This document shows positions 51,922 through 60,090 of a stretch of DNA of 64,000 bases, piece by piece. The stretch is taken from NCBI RefSeq assembly GCF_030362835.1, contig NZ_JAUCGQ010000001.1, forward strand, positions 2,397,461 to 2,461,460, read 5' to 3'. The notes below the pieces were generated by a model. That model was not told where the DNA came from. It worked only from the letters and a program-made list of their open reading frames with translations, and did not search any database. The stretch comes from Cellulomonas alba (lineage in GTDB: Bacteria > Actinomycetota > Actinomycetes > Actinomycetales > Cellulomonadaceae). How positions within the stretch are numbered: position 1 is the first letter of the stretch; each line of letters opens with the position of its first letter. The translations under genes and the position numbers were made by a program.

Positions 51922-51970
51922 GGCACCAGGCTGCGGGGGCGGTGTCGGCCCGGTCTTGTACGTTCCTGAC

Positions 51971-52768
51971 ATGGACCGGCGCATGGAGCGGCCCGAGCGC
52001 GTGCGCGCGTGGCGGCCCGCGGTGCCCGGCGTCGACGAGGTGCTGCACGCGCACTTCACGCACCACGCCTACCCGACGCACGTGCACGACGACTGGACGA
52101 TCCTGCTGGTCGACTCCGGTGGCGTCGAGTACGCGCTCGACCGCGGCACGCACCACGCGCCGCCGGGCTCGGTGACGGTGCTGCCGCCCGGCGTCCCGCA
52201 CGACGGGCACGCCGTCGCGGCGGGCGGGTTCGACAAGCGCGTCGTCTACGTCGACGACCGATGGCTGCCGCCCGCACTGATCGGTGCCGCGGCCTCGGAG
52301 CCGTTCCTCGCCGACCGCGCGCTCGCGGCCGAGGCCGGGGGCCTGCACCGCGCGTTCGTCATGCGGGACGACCTCGAGGCCGAGTCGCGGCTCGCGTTCG
52401 TCGCCGAGCGCATCGGGCGGCACCTCGACCGGCGCACACCCGCGCCCCGCGCCAACCGAGACCGCGGGCTCGCGCGGTACGTCCGCGAGCGCCTCGACGA
52501 CGACGACGCCGTGACGCTCGACGCGCTCGCGCGCGAGCTCGGCACCCACCCCACGCACCTGGTGCGCCTGTTCCGCGAGGAGTTCGGCCTGCCGCCGCAC
52601 CGGTTCGTGACGAGCCGCCGCGTCGACCGGGCGCGCCGGCTGCTGCTCGCGGGCGTCCCGGTCGCGCAGGCCGCCGTCGACGCGGGCTTCCACGACCAGT
52701 CGCACCTGACCCGGCACTTCCGCAGGGTGCTCGGCGTGACGCCGGGGGAGTTCCGCGCCGTGGCGTGA
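51971..52768 (+). CDS. AraC-family transcriptional regulator
   Basis: 265 residues. The N-terminal cupin (HAHFTHHAYPTHVHDDWTIL, VLPPGVPHDGHA) senses a ligand. The C-terminal double HTH (about 165-265) has DALARELGTHPTHLVRLFRE, LPPHRFVTSRRVDRARRLLL and VPVAQAAVDAGFHDQSHLTR. The DUF2000 gene on the other strand is the likely target. Confidence 0.9.
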   Translation: MDRRMERPERVRAWRPAVPGVDEVLHAHFTHHAYPTHVHDDWTILLVDSGGVEYALDRGTHHAPPGSVTVLPPGVPHDGHAVAAGGFDKRVVYVDDRWLPPALIGAAASEPFLADRALAAEAGGLHRAFVMRDDLEAESRLAFVAERIGRHLDRRTPAPRANRDRGLARYVRERLDDDDAVTLDALARELGTHPTHLVRLFREEFGLPPHRFVTSRRVDRARRLLLAGVPVAQAAVDAGFHDQSHLTRHFRRVLGVTPGEFRAVA

Positions 52769-52855
52769 CGGGCCACCGCCGGGCCGACCACCTGGACGCG
52801 CGACCGGTGGAGCAACGGCGCCCGTCGCTCCACGAGACCGCGCCGGCGCGGAAGG

Positions 52856-53821
52856 ATGCGAGTCGTGAAGGCTGTCGTGCACGAGCGGTACGGAGGCCCG
52901 GAGGTCCTGCGTGTCGCCGACGTCCCGACGCCGCAACCCGCCGCCGGGCAGGTCCTCGTCCGGGTGGAGGCGACATCGATCAACCTCAGCGACTGGGAGG
53001 GGTTGTGTGGCTCGCCGGGCTACGCCCGGCTGGGCGGCCTCCGTGCGCCGCGGCGACGGACGCTGGGGTCGGACATCGCGGGCACCGTCGAGGCGGTCGG
53101 GGCGGGAGTCACCCGGTTCGCGCCTGGCGACGAGGTCTACGGCGACAACCTCGAGCTGAAGGGCGGCTTCGCGGAGCACGCGGTCGTCCGTGAGTCGGCT
53201 CTGGCGCTCAAGCCGACCGAGCTGACGTTCGTCCAGGCGTCGGCGATCCCGCAGGCGGGTGCCATCGCCCTGCAGGGAACGGCGCGCGCCACCGCGGGCG
53301 ACCGCGTGCTCGTCAACGGCGCCGGCGGGGGGTCCGGATCCTTCGCCCTCCAGCTCGCCAAGCGCCTCGGCGCGCACGTCACCGGCGTCGACAACGAGCA
53401 CAAGCTCGAGTTCATGCAGTCCCTGGGAGCCGATGACGTGGTCGACTACCGCCGCGAGGACTTCAGCCGTGACCGGGAGCCCTTCGACCTCGTGCTCGAC
53501 CTCGTTGCCCACCGGTCCGTCTTCGCCTACCGGCGGGCGCTGGCGCCGGGAGGCCGCTACCGGTGCGTCGGAGGGTCGGTCCGCGCGCTCCTTCGGGTCC
53601 TGACCGTGGGCGCGGTCGCGGGACGGCTCACCGGCCGTTCTCTCGGGGTGCTGGCCGTCAGGCAAGGTCCCGCGCACTTCCAGCCGCTCGCCGATCTCTG
53701 CGTCGCCGGCGACATCGGGATTCGCATCGACCGCACGTTCGCGCTCGAGGAGGTGCCCGAGGCGCTCGCGCACGTGGGCGAAGGCCGGGCGCTCGGCAAG
53801 GTCGTCGTCACGCCGCGGTGA
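52856..53821 (+). CDS. NAD(P)-dependent alcohol dehydrogenase / quinone oxidoreductase
   Basis: 321 residues of the MDR superfamily: VVHERYGGPEVLRVADVPTP, GSDIAGTVEAVGAGVTRFAP, the Rossmann VLVNGAGGGSGSFALQLAKR and FDLVLDLVAHRSVFAYRRAL. Zinc ligands are absent. It resembles bacterial QOR/ZADH-type enzymes and is a distant relative of the one at 38944. ATG at 52856 or GTG at 52865 are both possible starts. Confidence 0.87.
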   Translation: MRVVKAVVHERYGGPEVLRVADVPTPQPAAGQVLVRVEATSINLSDWEGLCGSPGYARLGGLRAPRRRTLGSDIAGTVEAVGAGVTRFAPGDEVYGDNLELKGGFAEHAVVRESALALKPTELTFVQASAIPQAGAIALQGTARATAGDRVLVNGAGGGSGSFALQLAKRLGAHVTGVDNEHKLEFMQSLGADDVVDYRREDFSRDREPFDLVLDLVAHRSVFAYRRALAPGGRYRCVGGSVRALLRVLTVGAVAGRLTGRSLGVLAVRQGPAHFQPLADLCVAGDIGIRIDRTFALEEVPEALAHVGEGRALGKVVVTPR

Positions 53822-53877
53822 CCTGGGTGGGTTGGCGTCGTGCCGCGGTGACCCGGGTGGGTTGGCGCCGCGCCGCG
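53818..53877. repeat. Two tandem 30-base repeats
   Basis: GTGACCTGGGTGGGTTGGCG-type unit copied at 53818-53847 and 53848-53877 with three base differences, starting within the oxidoreductase stop codon. A partial third GTGAC follows at 53880. Confidence 0.75.
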
Positions 53878-54216
53878 GCGTGACAGGACCCACGGCACGT
53901 GGTGCCCGGCGCCGTCGGCGCGCGCGGATTTCGCCCGCTGCGCGAGATCCCGGGTGCACGACGCGCCTCGGACATGTCGGGCTGGGCCCGCGTTCGGCGT
54001 ATCGTCAGGGGCGTTGTTTCGCGCTCGCGATGGTGGAACCGCCTCGTGAGCGGACCGCCGACGCCCGCCTGGCTGGACGACCGACTCCCGTCGCCGTCGT
54101 CGACGCGGACAGGCGCGCGCAGGGCCGGTCTAGGCGCGTCGTGACGCGGCCGCCGCCGGCCCCGAGCTCCCGTCGGCGCGCTGCGTCACGGTGCCGTGCT
54201 GTCTGAAGGAGGAGTC
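53878..54216. other. 339-base gap without a gene
   Basis: Open frames here are short and of shadow-like composition. The only useful feature is AAGGAGG at 54207-54213, the ribosome-binding site of the helicase gene. Confidence 0.4.
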
Positions 54217-56370
54217 GTGGCAGGACCAGGCCAACGAGGGTCCGGTCGCGCGCGCTCCGGCACGAACACGCAGCGCCGACCGGCCGCGCGCCCGGCCGAG
54301 CAGGGCATGATCCCGGTGCTCGCCGACGTCGCCCGCGAGGTCGACCGCATCGTCCAGCGCCCGCCGACCAAGCCCGTCATGCGGACGAAGTTCCAGGTCG
54401 TGGCGCTGCTCGTCCGTGAGGAGAAGGCGCGCGTCATGGCGGACGCCACCCTGTCCGCGTCGCGCCGGACCGAGCAGCTGAAGCGGCTCGACGGGATCGC
54501 GACGCAGCTGGCCCGCACGGCCGCGCGCGACACCTCGCTGCTCGCGCTGCTCGCCGAGGACGCGCGCGTGTCCGACGCGGCCCGCCAGTTCAAGGCGACG
54601 CTGATGCGCGAGGGCGGCCTCGAGGTCCCCGACGAGCCGGAGCCCGAGCCGGTCGCGGCGCCCACCCCCGTGCTCACGACGACGACGCAGGTGGTGCCGC
54701 AGTCGGTGCGGGCGCGTCAGCTCGCGAACCCGTTCCTGGCGCCCGACTACGAGGCCGCGGCCGAGCGCGCCGCGGCGCGCGCCCGTCGGCTCGCCGGCTG
54801 GGAGCTGCTCGAGCCGCTGTTCAACTCGTTCGAGCGCGCCGCCACCGGCCAGCCCGCGTGCATGGACCTGCCCGAGCCGCGCTCGTTCTTCGCGCCCCTC
54901 GGCCGGGAGCTGATGCACCACCAGGCGCAGGTCGTCGAGGCCGCGGCGCGCGGCCACCGCACCTTCCTGCTCGCCGACGAGCCCGGCCTCGGCAAGACGG
55001 CGCAGGCGCTGCTCGCGGCCCAGGCGGCGAACGCGTTCCCGCTGCTCGTCGTGGTCCCCAACGTCGTCAAGACGAACTGGGCGCGCGAGGTCGGGCTGTG
55101 GACGCCGCTGCGGCGCGCGACGGTCGTGCACGGCGACGGTGACGAGGTCGACGCGTTCGCGGACGTCGTCATCGTCAACTACGAGATCCTCGACCGGCAC
55201 GTCGGCTGGCTCGGCAACCACGGGTTCCGCGGCATGGTGGTCGACGAGGCGCACTTCATCAAGAACAAGACGTCGCAGCGCTCGCAGCACGTCCTGCGGC
55301 TCTCGGACCGCATCCGCGAGCGCACCGCGCGGCCGCTGATGATGGCCCTGACGGGCACCCCGCTGATCAACGACATCGACGACTTCCGGGCGATCTGGGA
55401 GTTCCTCGGCTGGATCGACGACACGAAGCCCGTCGGCAAGCTGATGACGGCCCTCGAGGACACGGGCCTGACGCCGGCCGACCCGGGCTTCTACTCCGCC
55501 GCGCGGTCCGCCGTGATCGACATGGGCATCGTGCGTCGCCGCAAGATCGACGTCGTCGCCGACATCCCCGCGCGCCGCGTCGCCGACCTGCCGGTCGAGC
55601 TGGACGGGGCGGTCGGGCGTTCGATCCGGGCCGCGGAGGCGGCGCTCGCCGCGCGGCTGGTGCGGCGGTACCGGGCGGCACTCGAGGCCCGGGGCGACAC
55701 CTCGACCGGTGGCGCGATCGACCTCGAGCTCGCGCGTCGCGTCGCGGCCGGCGAGCTCAAGGACTCGAGCGACAAGGCCGGCGGCGAGAACGTCTTCACG
55801 ATGGTCCGGCGCATCGGCCAGGCCAAGGCCGGGCTGGCCGCCGATTACACCGCGCAGCTCGTGCGCAACGTCGGCAAGGTCGTGTTCTTCGCCCGGCACG
55901 TCGACGTGATGGACCAGGCCGAGCAGAACTTCGCCGACCGCGGCCTGAAGTACGTGTCGATCCGCGGCGACCAGACCACCCGGACGCGCAACAAGAGCAT
56001 CGACGCGTTCACCAACGACCCGGACGTGTCGATCGCGGTGTGCTCGCTGATGGCGGCCGGTGTCGGGATCAACCTGCAGGTCGCGTCCAACCTGGTGCTC
56101 GCCGAGCTGTCGTGGACCGACGCCGAGCAGACGCAGGCGATCGACCGGATCCACCGCATCGGCCAGGACGAGCCGGTGACGGCCTGGCGGATCATCGCGG
56201 CGCAGACGATCGACTCGAAGATCGCGGAGCTGATCGACTCGAAGTCGGCGCTCGCGGCACGGGCGCTCGATGGCGCCGGGGACGAGGAAGGGGCGTCGTC
56301 GGTGGACGTGCAGCTCGAGGCGCTGGTGGGGCTGCTGACGGACGCGCTGGCGGCGGAGGGCGTGGGCTGA
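54217..56370 (+). CDS. SNF2-family DEAD/DEAH-box helicase-like ATPase
   Basis: 717 residues. The N-terminal about 240 residues are helical and unassigned. The SNF2 core follows: motif I DEPGLGKTAQALLA (254-267), Ia VVVPNVVKTNWAREV, motif II DEAH in MVVDEAHFIKN (near 342), III LTGTPLIND, then helicase C with VVFFARHVDVM, VCSLMAAGVGINLQVASNLV and the QTQAIDRIHRIGQDEPV motif VI. It probably acts on protein-DNA complexes or in repair. It stands alone, without an adjacent DndD, Ssp, DISARM-like or nuclease partner that would define a defence system. Confidence 0.88.
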   Translation: MAGPGQRGSGRARSGTNTQRRPAARPAEQGMIPVLADVAREVDRIVQRPPTKPVMRTKFQVVALLVREEKARVMADATLSASRRTEQLKRLDGIATQLARTAARDTSLLALLAEDARVSDAARQFKATLMREGGLEVPDEPEPEPVAAPTPVLTTTTQVVPQSVRARQLANPFLAPDYEAAAERAAARARRLAGWELLEPLFNSFERAATGQPACMDLPEPRSFFAPLGRELMHHQAQVVEAAARGHRTFLLADEPGLGKTAQALLAAQAANAFPLLVVVPNVVKTNWAREVGLWTPLRRATVVHGDGDEVDAFADVVIVNYEILDRHVGWLGNHGFRGMVVDEAHFIKNKTSQRSQHVLRLSDRIRERTARPLMMALTGTPLINDIDDFRAIWEFLGWIDDTKPVGKLMTALEDTGLTPADPGFYSAARSAVIDMGIVRRRKIDVVADIPARRVADLPVELDGAVGRSIRAAEAALAARLVRRYRAALEARGDTSTGGAIDLELARRVAAGELKDSSDKAGGENVFTMVRRIGQAKAGLAADYTAQLVRNVGKVVFFARHVDVMDQAEQNFADRGLKYVSIRGDQTTRTRNKSIDAFTNDPDVSIAVCSLMAAGVGINLQVASNLVLAELSWTDAEQTQAIDRIHRIGQDEPVTAWRIIAAQTIDSKIAELIDSKSALAARALDGAGDEEGASSVDVQLEALVGLLTDALAAEGVG

Positions 56371-56379
56371 GCGCGGTGC

Positions 56380-56841
56380 TCAGAGAGCGAGCCGTGCGTC
56401 GAACGGCGGCATGAGCGTGCAGCGAGACGTCGGAGCGTCCGGCTCGCCGTGCGCGATCTCGTAGGCGCACTCGGAGCAGCAGCCCTCCTGCATCAGGTGC
56501 TCCCTCCAGGAGTGCCCGCACGCAGGGCAGTCACGGAGCCGCGGCGCCGGCTTCCAGCGTCTCCACCACGGCACGCGGTCCGGTCGCCACGATGTCGGCG
56601 AAAACGAGATCTCGAGTCGCTCAATCTGCGCCGGAGCGTCCCGTGGTGTCCACGGGAGCCCGAGGTCGTCGACCATCTCGAACCTTGGCTCCTCGATCTT
56701 GAAGATCTCGCGAATGGTTCGGCGGACGTCCTCCTCGAGACCTGCGGCCGTGGTCGCCTCGGCCGCAACGGTGTCGATCACGGCAATCCACCGGTACGGC
56801 TCCACGGGGAAGACCTCGACCCGTCGGGGATGTGCGGCCAC
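56380..56841 (-). CDS. Uncharacterised protein with zinc-ribbon
   Basis: 153 residues. The first 90 form a beta-rich unit (EVFPVEPYRWIAVIDTVAAE, IFKIEEPRFEMVDDLGLPW); the C-terminus has CPACGHSWREH then GCCSECAYE, a four-cysteine zinc-binding motif. Family unknown. It is convergent with the helicase gene. Confidence 0.6.
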   Translation of the reverse strand: MAAHPRRVEVFPVEPYRWIAVIDTVAAEATTAAGLEEDVRRTIREIFKIEEPRFEMVDDLGLPWTPRDAPAQIERLEISFSPTSWRPDRVPWWRRWKPAPRLRDCPACGHSWREHLMQEGCCSECAYEIAHGEPDAPTSRCTLMPPFDARLAL

Positions 56842-56941
56842 GCGCGGAGACTACCGACGGAGTGATCGGCGCTGTCGGCGCGCTGGTGCGCATCCCACGG
56901 CTCTGACCCGGCCCCGCCGCGTACCGACATAAGGTGCGGGC

Positions 56942-57205
56942 ATGAGCGCCTGCCCGACGTGTCGTGGGAAGGGCGCGCCCACGCTCTTCGGGCTTCCTAT
57001 GGAGGCTGCGCGGGCGGCTGGCGAGGCTGGAGACCTCGCACTGATGGGCTGCCTGCTGCCGGAAAGTGCGCCGCACTACCGATGTGGCCGCGGGCACCTC
57101 TGGCGCATCGAGGACGAGGCACTATGGCTCGCCGACGTGACCTCGGTCCTGCGGGCGCATGGCTACGACGAATCCATAGACGACGAGGAGCTCGAGCCGC
57201 GATAG
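56942..57205 (+). CDS. Small zinc-ribbon-like protein
   Basis: 87 residues: CPTCRGKG at the N-terminus and YRCGRGHLWRIED near the middle make a likely four-ligand zinc site (two Cys pairs, one His). The rest is acidic and helical. No function recognised. The preceding and following genes are also small unknown proteins, perhaps one community of cargo-like genes. Confidence 0.55.
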   Translation: MSACPTCRGKGAPTLFGLPMEAARAAGEAGDLALMGCLLPESAPHYRCGRGHLWRIEDEALWLADVTSVLRAHGYDESIDDEELEPR

Positions 57206-57237
57206 GCGATCGGATCGTGCCGCGGCGTGGCGACGGT

Positions 57238-57651
57238 CTACCGCGCGTCCGCCCGCAGCCAGCCCACCTCGCGCGCTACATCGTCGGCGGCCCCGGACAG
57301 CTGCGCTCCGGCGTCCAGGCGCAGGACCATCTCGGCGAACCAACGGCGATCGCTTGCCGGGTCGAAGCCTGCCAGCGCGACCGTCAGCGCGACGTGGCTG
57401 CCGGCGTGCCGCGCAACCACGCGAAGCTCGCCCTCGAGCGATCGCCACTCCCGCTCGCCCTCCCACCCGCGCCACGAGGCCTCCAGCGAGGTGAAGTACT
57501 TGGCCAGGTCACCGAACCCGTCGTCGGCGTAGTGGCGGCGGACGGTGTGGCTTGCCCGGATGTGGGGCCCGACGAGCGTCACCTCGATATCGCCGGATGG
57601 CAGGCGCGACACCTCGAGGAGGTCCGGGGCGGTGCCGATGCGGATCACCAC
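57238..57651 (-). CDS. DUF6228-like protein
   Basis: 137 residues: VIRIGTAPDLLEVSRL, HYADDGFGDLAKYFTSLEA then GWEGEREWRSLEGELRVVAR and HVALTVALAGFDP match my recollection of DUF6228, which has no known function. Proteins of this type often occur in actinobacterial accessory regions. The gap to the zinc-ribbon gene is 32 bases, with converging transcription. Confidence 0.6.
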   Translation of the reverse strand: MVIRIGTAPDLLEVSRLPSGDIEVTLVGPHIRASHTVRRHYADDGFGDLAKYFTSLEASWRGWEGEREWRSLEGELRVVARHAGSHVALTVALAGFDPASDRRWFAEMVLRLDAGAQLSGAADDVAREVGWLRADAR

Positions 57652-57790
57652 TGCACCCTAGGGTCCGCTCCTCGCGGGTGGGCGCGACAGCCCGCGGGTG
57701 CTCGCGCCCTGGCCCACGCGCAGGCGCCGGACTAGCGTCATCGCCCGCCACCGTCGGCACGGGCCGGCGAATGGGCAGCCGGAGGTTGCC

Positions 57791-58633
57791 GTGGACGACG
57801 CGCCAGTCCCGCGCGACGACCGCGTGCTGCGCCTGACGTCCGGCGTGAGCTGGGCGATCGTGCCGTTCCTGCTGCTGGCGTTCGCCGTCCTGTACCCGGA
57901 CCCCGCCGGGACGCGCCACCTCTTCGCCTGGGACATCGCATCGCGCATGACGGCGATGACGCTCGCGTCCGCCTACCTCGGCGGCGCGTACTACTTCGTC
58001 CGCGCTGGGCTGGCGCGCCGGTGGCACACCATCAAGGCCGGCTTCCCGCCGGTCGCGCTGTTCGCCACGATCCTCGGCGTCACGACCTTCGTCCGGTGGG
58101 ACACGTTCGCGCACGGGCGGGTCGCGTTCTGGCTGTGGGTGCTGCTGTACGTGGTCGCGCCGTTCCTGATCGCGGTCGTGTGGTGGCGTAACCGGCGCTT
58201 CGACGTGCCTGCGGCGCCAGGGGAGCCCGTGCTCCCGGAGGCCGCGGCGCTCTTCATCGGCGCCGTCGGTGTGCTGGCGGTCGTCACCGGCGGGGTGCTG
58301 GTGCTGTTCCCGCGGTACGCCGCGAGCGTCTGGCCGTGGCCGTTGACGCCGCTGACGTCGCCCGTCATGGGTGCTGTGCTCTGCCTCGGGTCCGCCGCCA
58401 CGGGTGCGTTCGTCGAGCGGCGCTGGTCGAGCGCGCGGCTGCCGTTCCAGGTCGCGGGCGTGATGCTCGCGCTCATGGTGGTTGCCGCCTTTCGCGCTCG
58501 AGACGAGTGGCGTGGTGACCGTCCGCTCAGCTGGCTGTTCGCCGTGGGGTTCGTCGCGACGCTCGTGCTCGGTGCGGCGCTCTACCTGCGGATGGAGCGG
58601 GTGAGCCGGCAGCCGGTCGAGGTTCCGGCGTGA
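57791..58633 (+). CDS. Polytopic membrane protein of unknown function
   Basis: 280 residues with about eight membrane helices (for example VSWAIVPFLLLAFAVLYPDP, FWLWVLLYVVAPFLIAVVW, FIGAVGVLAVVTGGVLVLF, WLFAVGFVATLVLGAALYL). There is no transporter signature. The GTG at 57791 has GGAGG upstream. Its stop overlaps the next start (GTGA), so it is coupled to the DUF5995 gene. Confidence 0.7.
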   Translation: MDDAPVPRDDRVLRLTSGVSWAIVPFLLLAFAVLYPDPAGTRHLFAWDIASRMTAMTLASAYLGGAYYFVRAGLARRWHTIKAGFPPVALFATILGVTTFVRWDTFAHGRVAFWLWVLLYVVAPFLIAVVWWRNRRFDVPAAPGEPVLPEAAALFIGAVGVLAVVTGGVLVLFPRYAASVWPWPLTPLTSPVMGAVLCLGSAATGAFVERRWSSARLPFQVAGVMLALMVVAAFRARDEWRGDRPLSWLFAVGFVATLVLGAALYLRMERVSRQPVEVPA

Positions 58634-59412
58634 CGACCGGCGACGCGGGGACCATCGCGTCGGTGATCGCCCGCATGGAGGCGGACCTGGCGCGGCTGAC
58701 GGCCGCCGACGATCCGCGCCGGTACTTCCACGGCGTCTACCTGCGGACGACCCGCGCGGTCGCCGAGGAGGTCGCCGACGGCGGCTTCGCCGATCCGGAG
58801 TGGGTGCTGCGCTGGGACGTCGCGTTCGCAGACCTCTACCTCGACGCGCTCGCGGCCGCCCGCCAGCCGGGGGTCGAGCCGGTGGACGCTGAGACGGCCG
58901 AGCGGACCGTCAGCGGCCCGTGGCGCGTCGCGTTCGGCGCGCCACGCGACCTGCCGCCGCTGCGGCACGTCCTGCTCGGGCTCAACGCGCACATCAACTA
59001 CGACCTGCCGCAGGCGCTGCTCGCCGTCATCCCGGCCGCCGACTTCGCCTCGCCGGCGGTCAGGGCACGGCGCGAGGCCGACCACCGGCACGTCGACACG
59101 GTGCTGAGCGGGCGGGTCGCCGCCGAGGACGACGAGCTGACGGCCGTCTCGCGCGTCGGCGTCCTCGATCGGCTGCTCCGGCCGGCGAACCGCGCCGCAA
59201 GTCGGCGCTTCCTCGCCGAGGCGCGCGAGAAGGTCTGGCACAACGCCACCGCTCTGGACGAGGCCCGCGCGGCGGGGCCGGACGCGCTCGCGGCGCGACT
59301 CGCAGAGCTCGAACGGCTGTGCGCGGCGCGGGTCCAGGACCTGGTGAGCTCGCGGCAGGTGCTGCTGTCTCTCGCGGTGCACGGGTTCGGGGTGCGGCTC
59401 ACCGGTGCCTGA
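58630..59412 (+). CDS. DUF5995 family protein
   Basis: 260 residues, helical. The core LLGLNAHINYDLPQALLAVI, with DFASPAVRARREADHRHVDT and RFLAEAREKVWHNATALDEA, matches DUF5995 as I know it. The invariant-looking His/Asn/Asp pattern (NAHINYDLP, HRHVD, VWHN) suggests a metal or phosphate site. The role is unknown. Coupled to the membrane protein before it. Confidence 0.72.
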   Translation: MTTGDAGTIASVIARMEADLARLTAADDPRRYFHGVYLRTTRAVAEEVADGGFADPEWVLRWDVAFADLYLDALAAARQPGVEPVDAETAERTVSGPWRVAFGAPRDLPPLRHVLLGLNAHINYDLPQALLAVIPAADFASPAVRARREADHRHVDTVLSGRVAAEDDELTAVSRVGVLDRLLRPANRAASRRFLAEAREKVWHNATALDEARAAGPDALAARLAELERLCAARVQDLVSSRQVLLSLAVHGFGVRLTGA

Positions 59413-59453
59413 GACACGGCAGACGTGCCCGCTCCGCGTACTACGGTCACCCC

Positions 59454-59942
59454 GTGACGACGCCCCCTGAGCCGCAGTCGGCCCCCGCGGACCTCGATGA
59501 CGAGGCCGCGCTGGTCCGCCCGCTGTCCCGCATCGCCTACGCGTTCTGCGCCGCGCTCGTGGCCATCGGTCTGCTGGGCGCCTTCGTCCTGGTGCCCGAC
59601 CCCGTCGTGACCCTCGGTGGACTCGCCCTGGGGCTCGGGCTCGGGCTGGTGTCGCTGGTCGTGCCGCCGCTCCTGATCCGCGGCGGCCTGCGGCGCGGGA
59701 CGGGCCGGACGGCCGACCCGGCGAGCGAGCACGCCGTGGTCCGGACCGCCGTCTTCATAGGCCTGGCGTTCGCCGAGCTGCCCGCGCTCGTCGCACTCTC
59801 GCTCGTGGCGAGCGACGGCAACCACGACGTCGGGGCGCTGCTGATCTCCGTGCCGTTCGCGATCGTCTCGCTCCTCGTGAACGTGGCCGGAGCGGGCGCC
59901 GTGCGCCGGCACCTGCGGCGGATCCGCGGAGGAGTTGCCTGA
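59454..59942 (+). CDS. Small membrane protein of unknown function
   Basis: 162 residues and four membrane helices: IAYAFCAALVAIGLLGAFVL, LGLGLGLVSLVVPPLLIRGG, TAVFIGLAFAELPALVALSL and LLISVPFAIVSLLVNVAGAG. The helix pattern superficially resembles ATP-synthase subunit c but the length and ends do not. The GTG at 59454 follows the DUF5995 gene by 42 bases. Confidence 0.6.
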   Translation: MTTPPEPQSAPADLDDEAALVRPLSRIAYAFCAALVAIGLLGAFVLVPDPVVTLGGLALGLGLGLVSLVVPPLLIRGGLRRGTGRTADPASEHAVVRTAVFIGLAFAELPALVALSLVASDGNHDVGALLISVPFAIVSLLVNVAGAGAVRRHLRRIRGGVA

Positions 59943-60090
59943 CCGGGCACGTCGGCAGTGTGACCACGGTCCCAGCCTGCCCGTGTCAAGGCCGCACCTC
60001 GCGTTGCCGATAATTCTCCCGGCTGCTCCCACCGGAGCGTCGCCGCCACGTCGAGCGCGACCCGCTCCCCGAAGAGCCCCGAGGCCCTCC

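Noticed and set aside
53899-54144. 81-codon frame before the helicase gene
   Set aside because: Starts in low-complexity sequence, Arg/Trp/Pro-rich, and has no ribosome-binding site.
54217-56370. SNF2 protein as part of a known defence system
   Set aside because: No adjacent methyltransferase, nuclease or phospholipase-D protein of DISARM-like systems is present.
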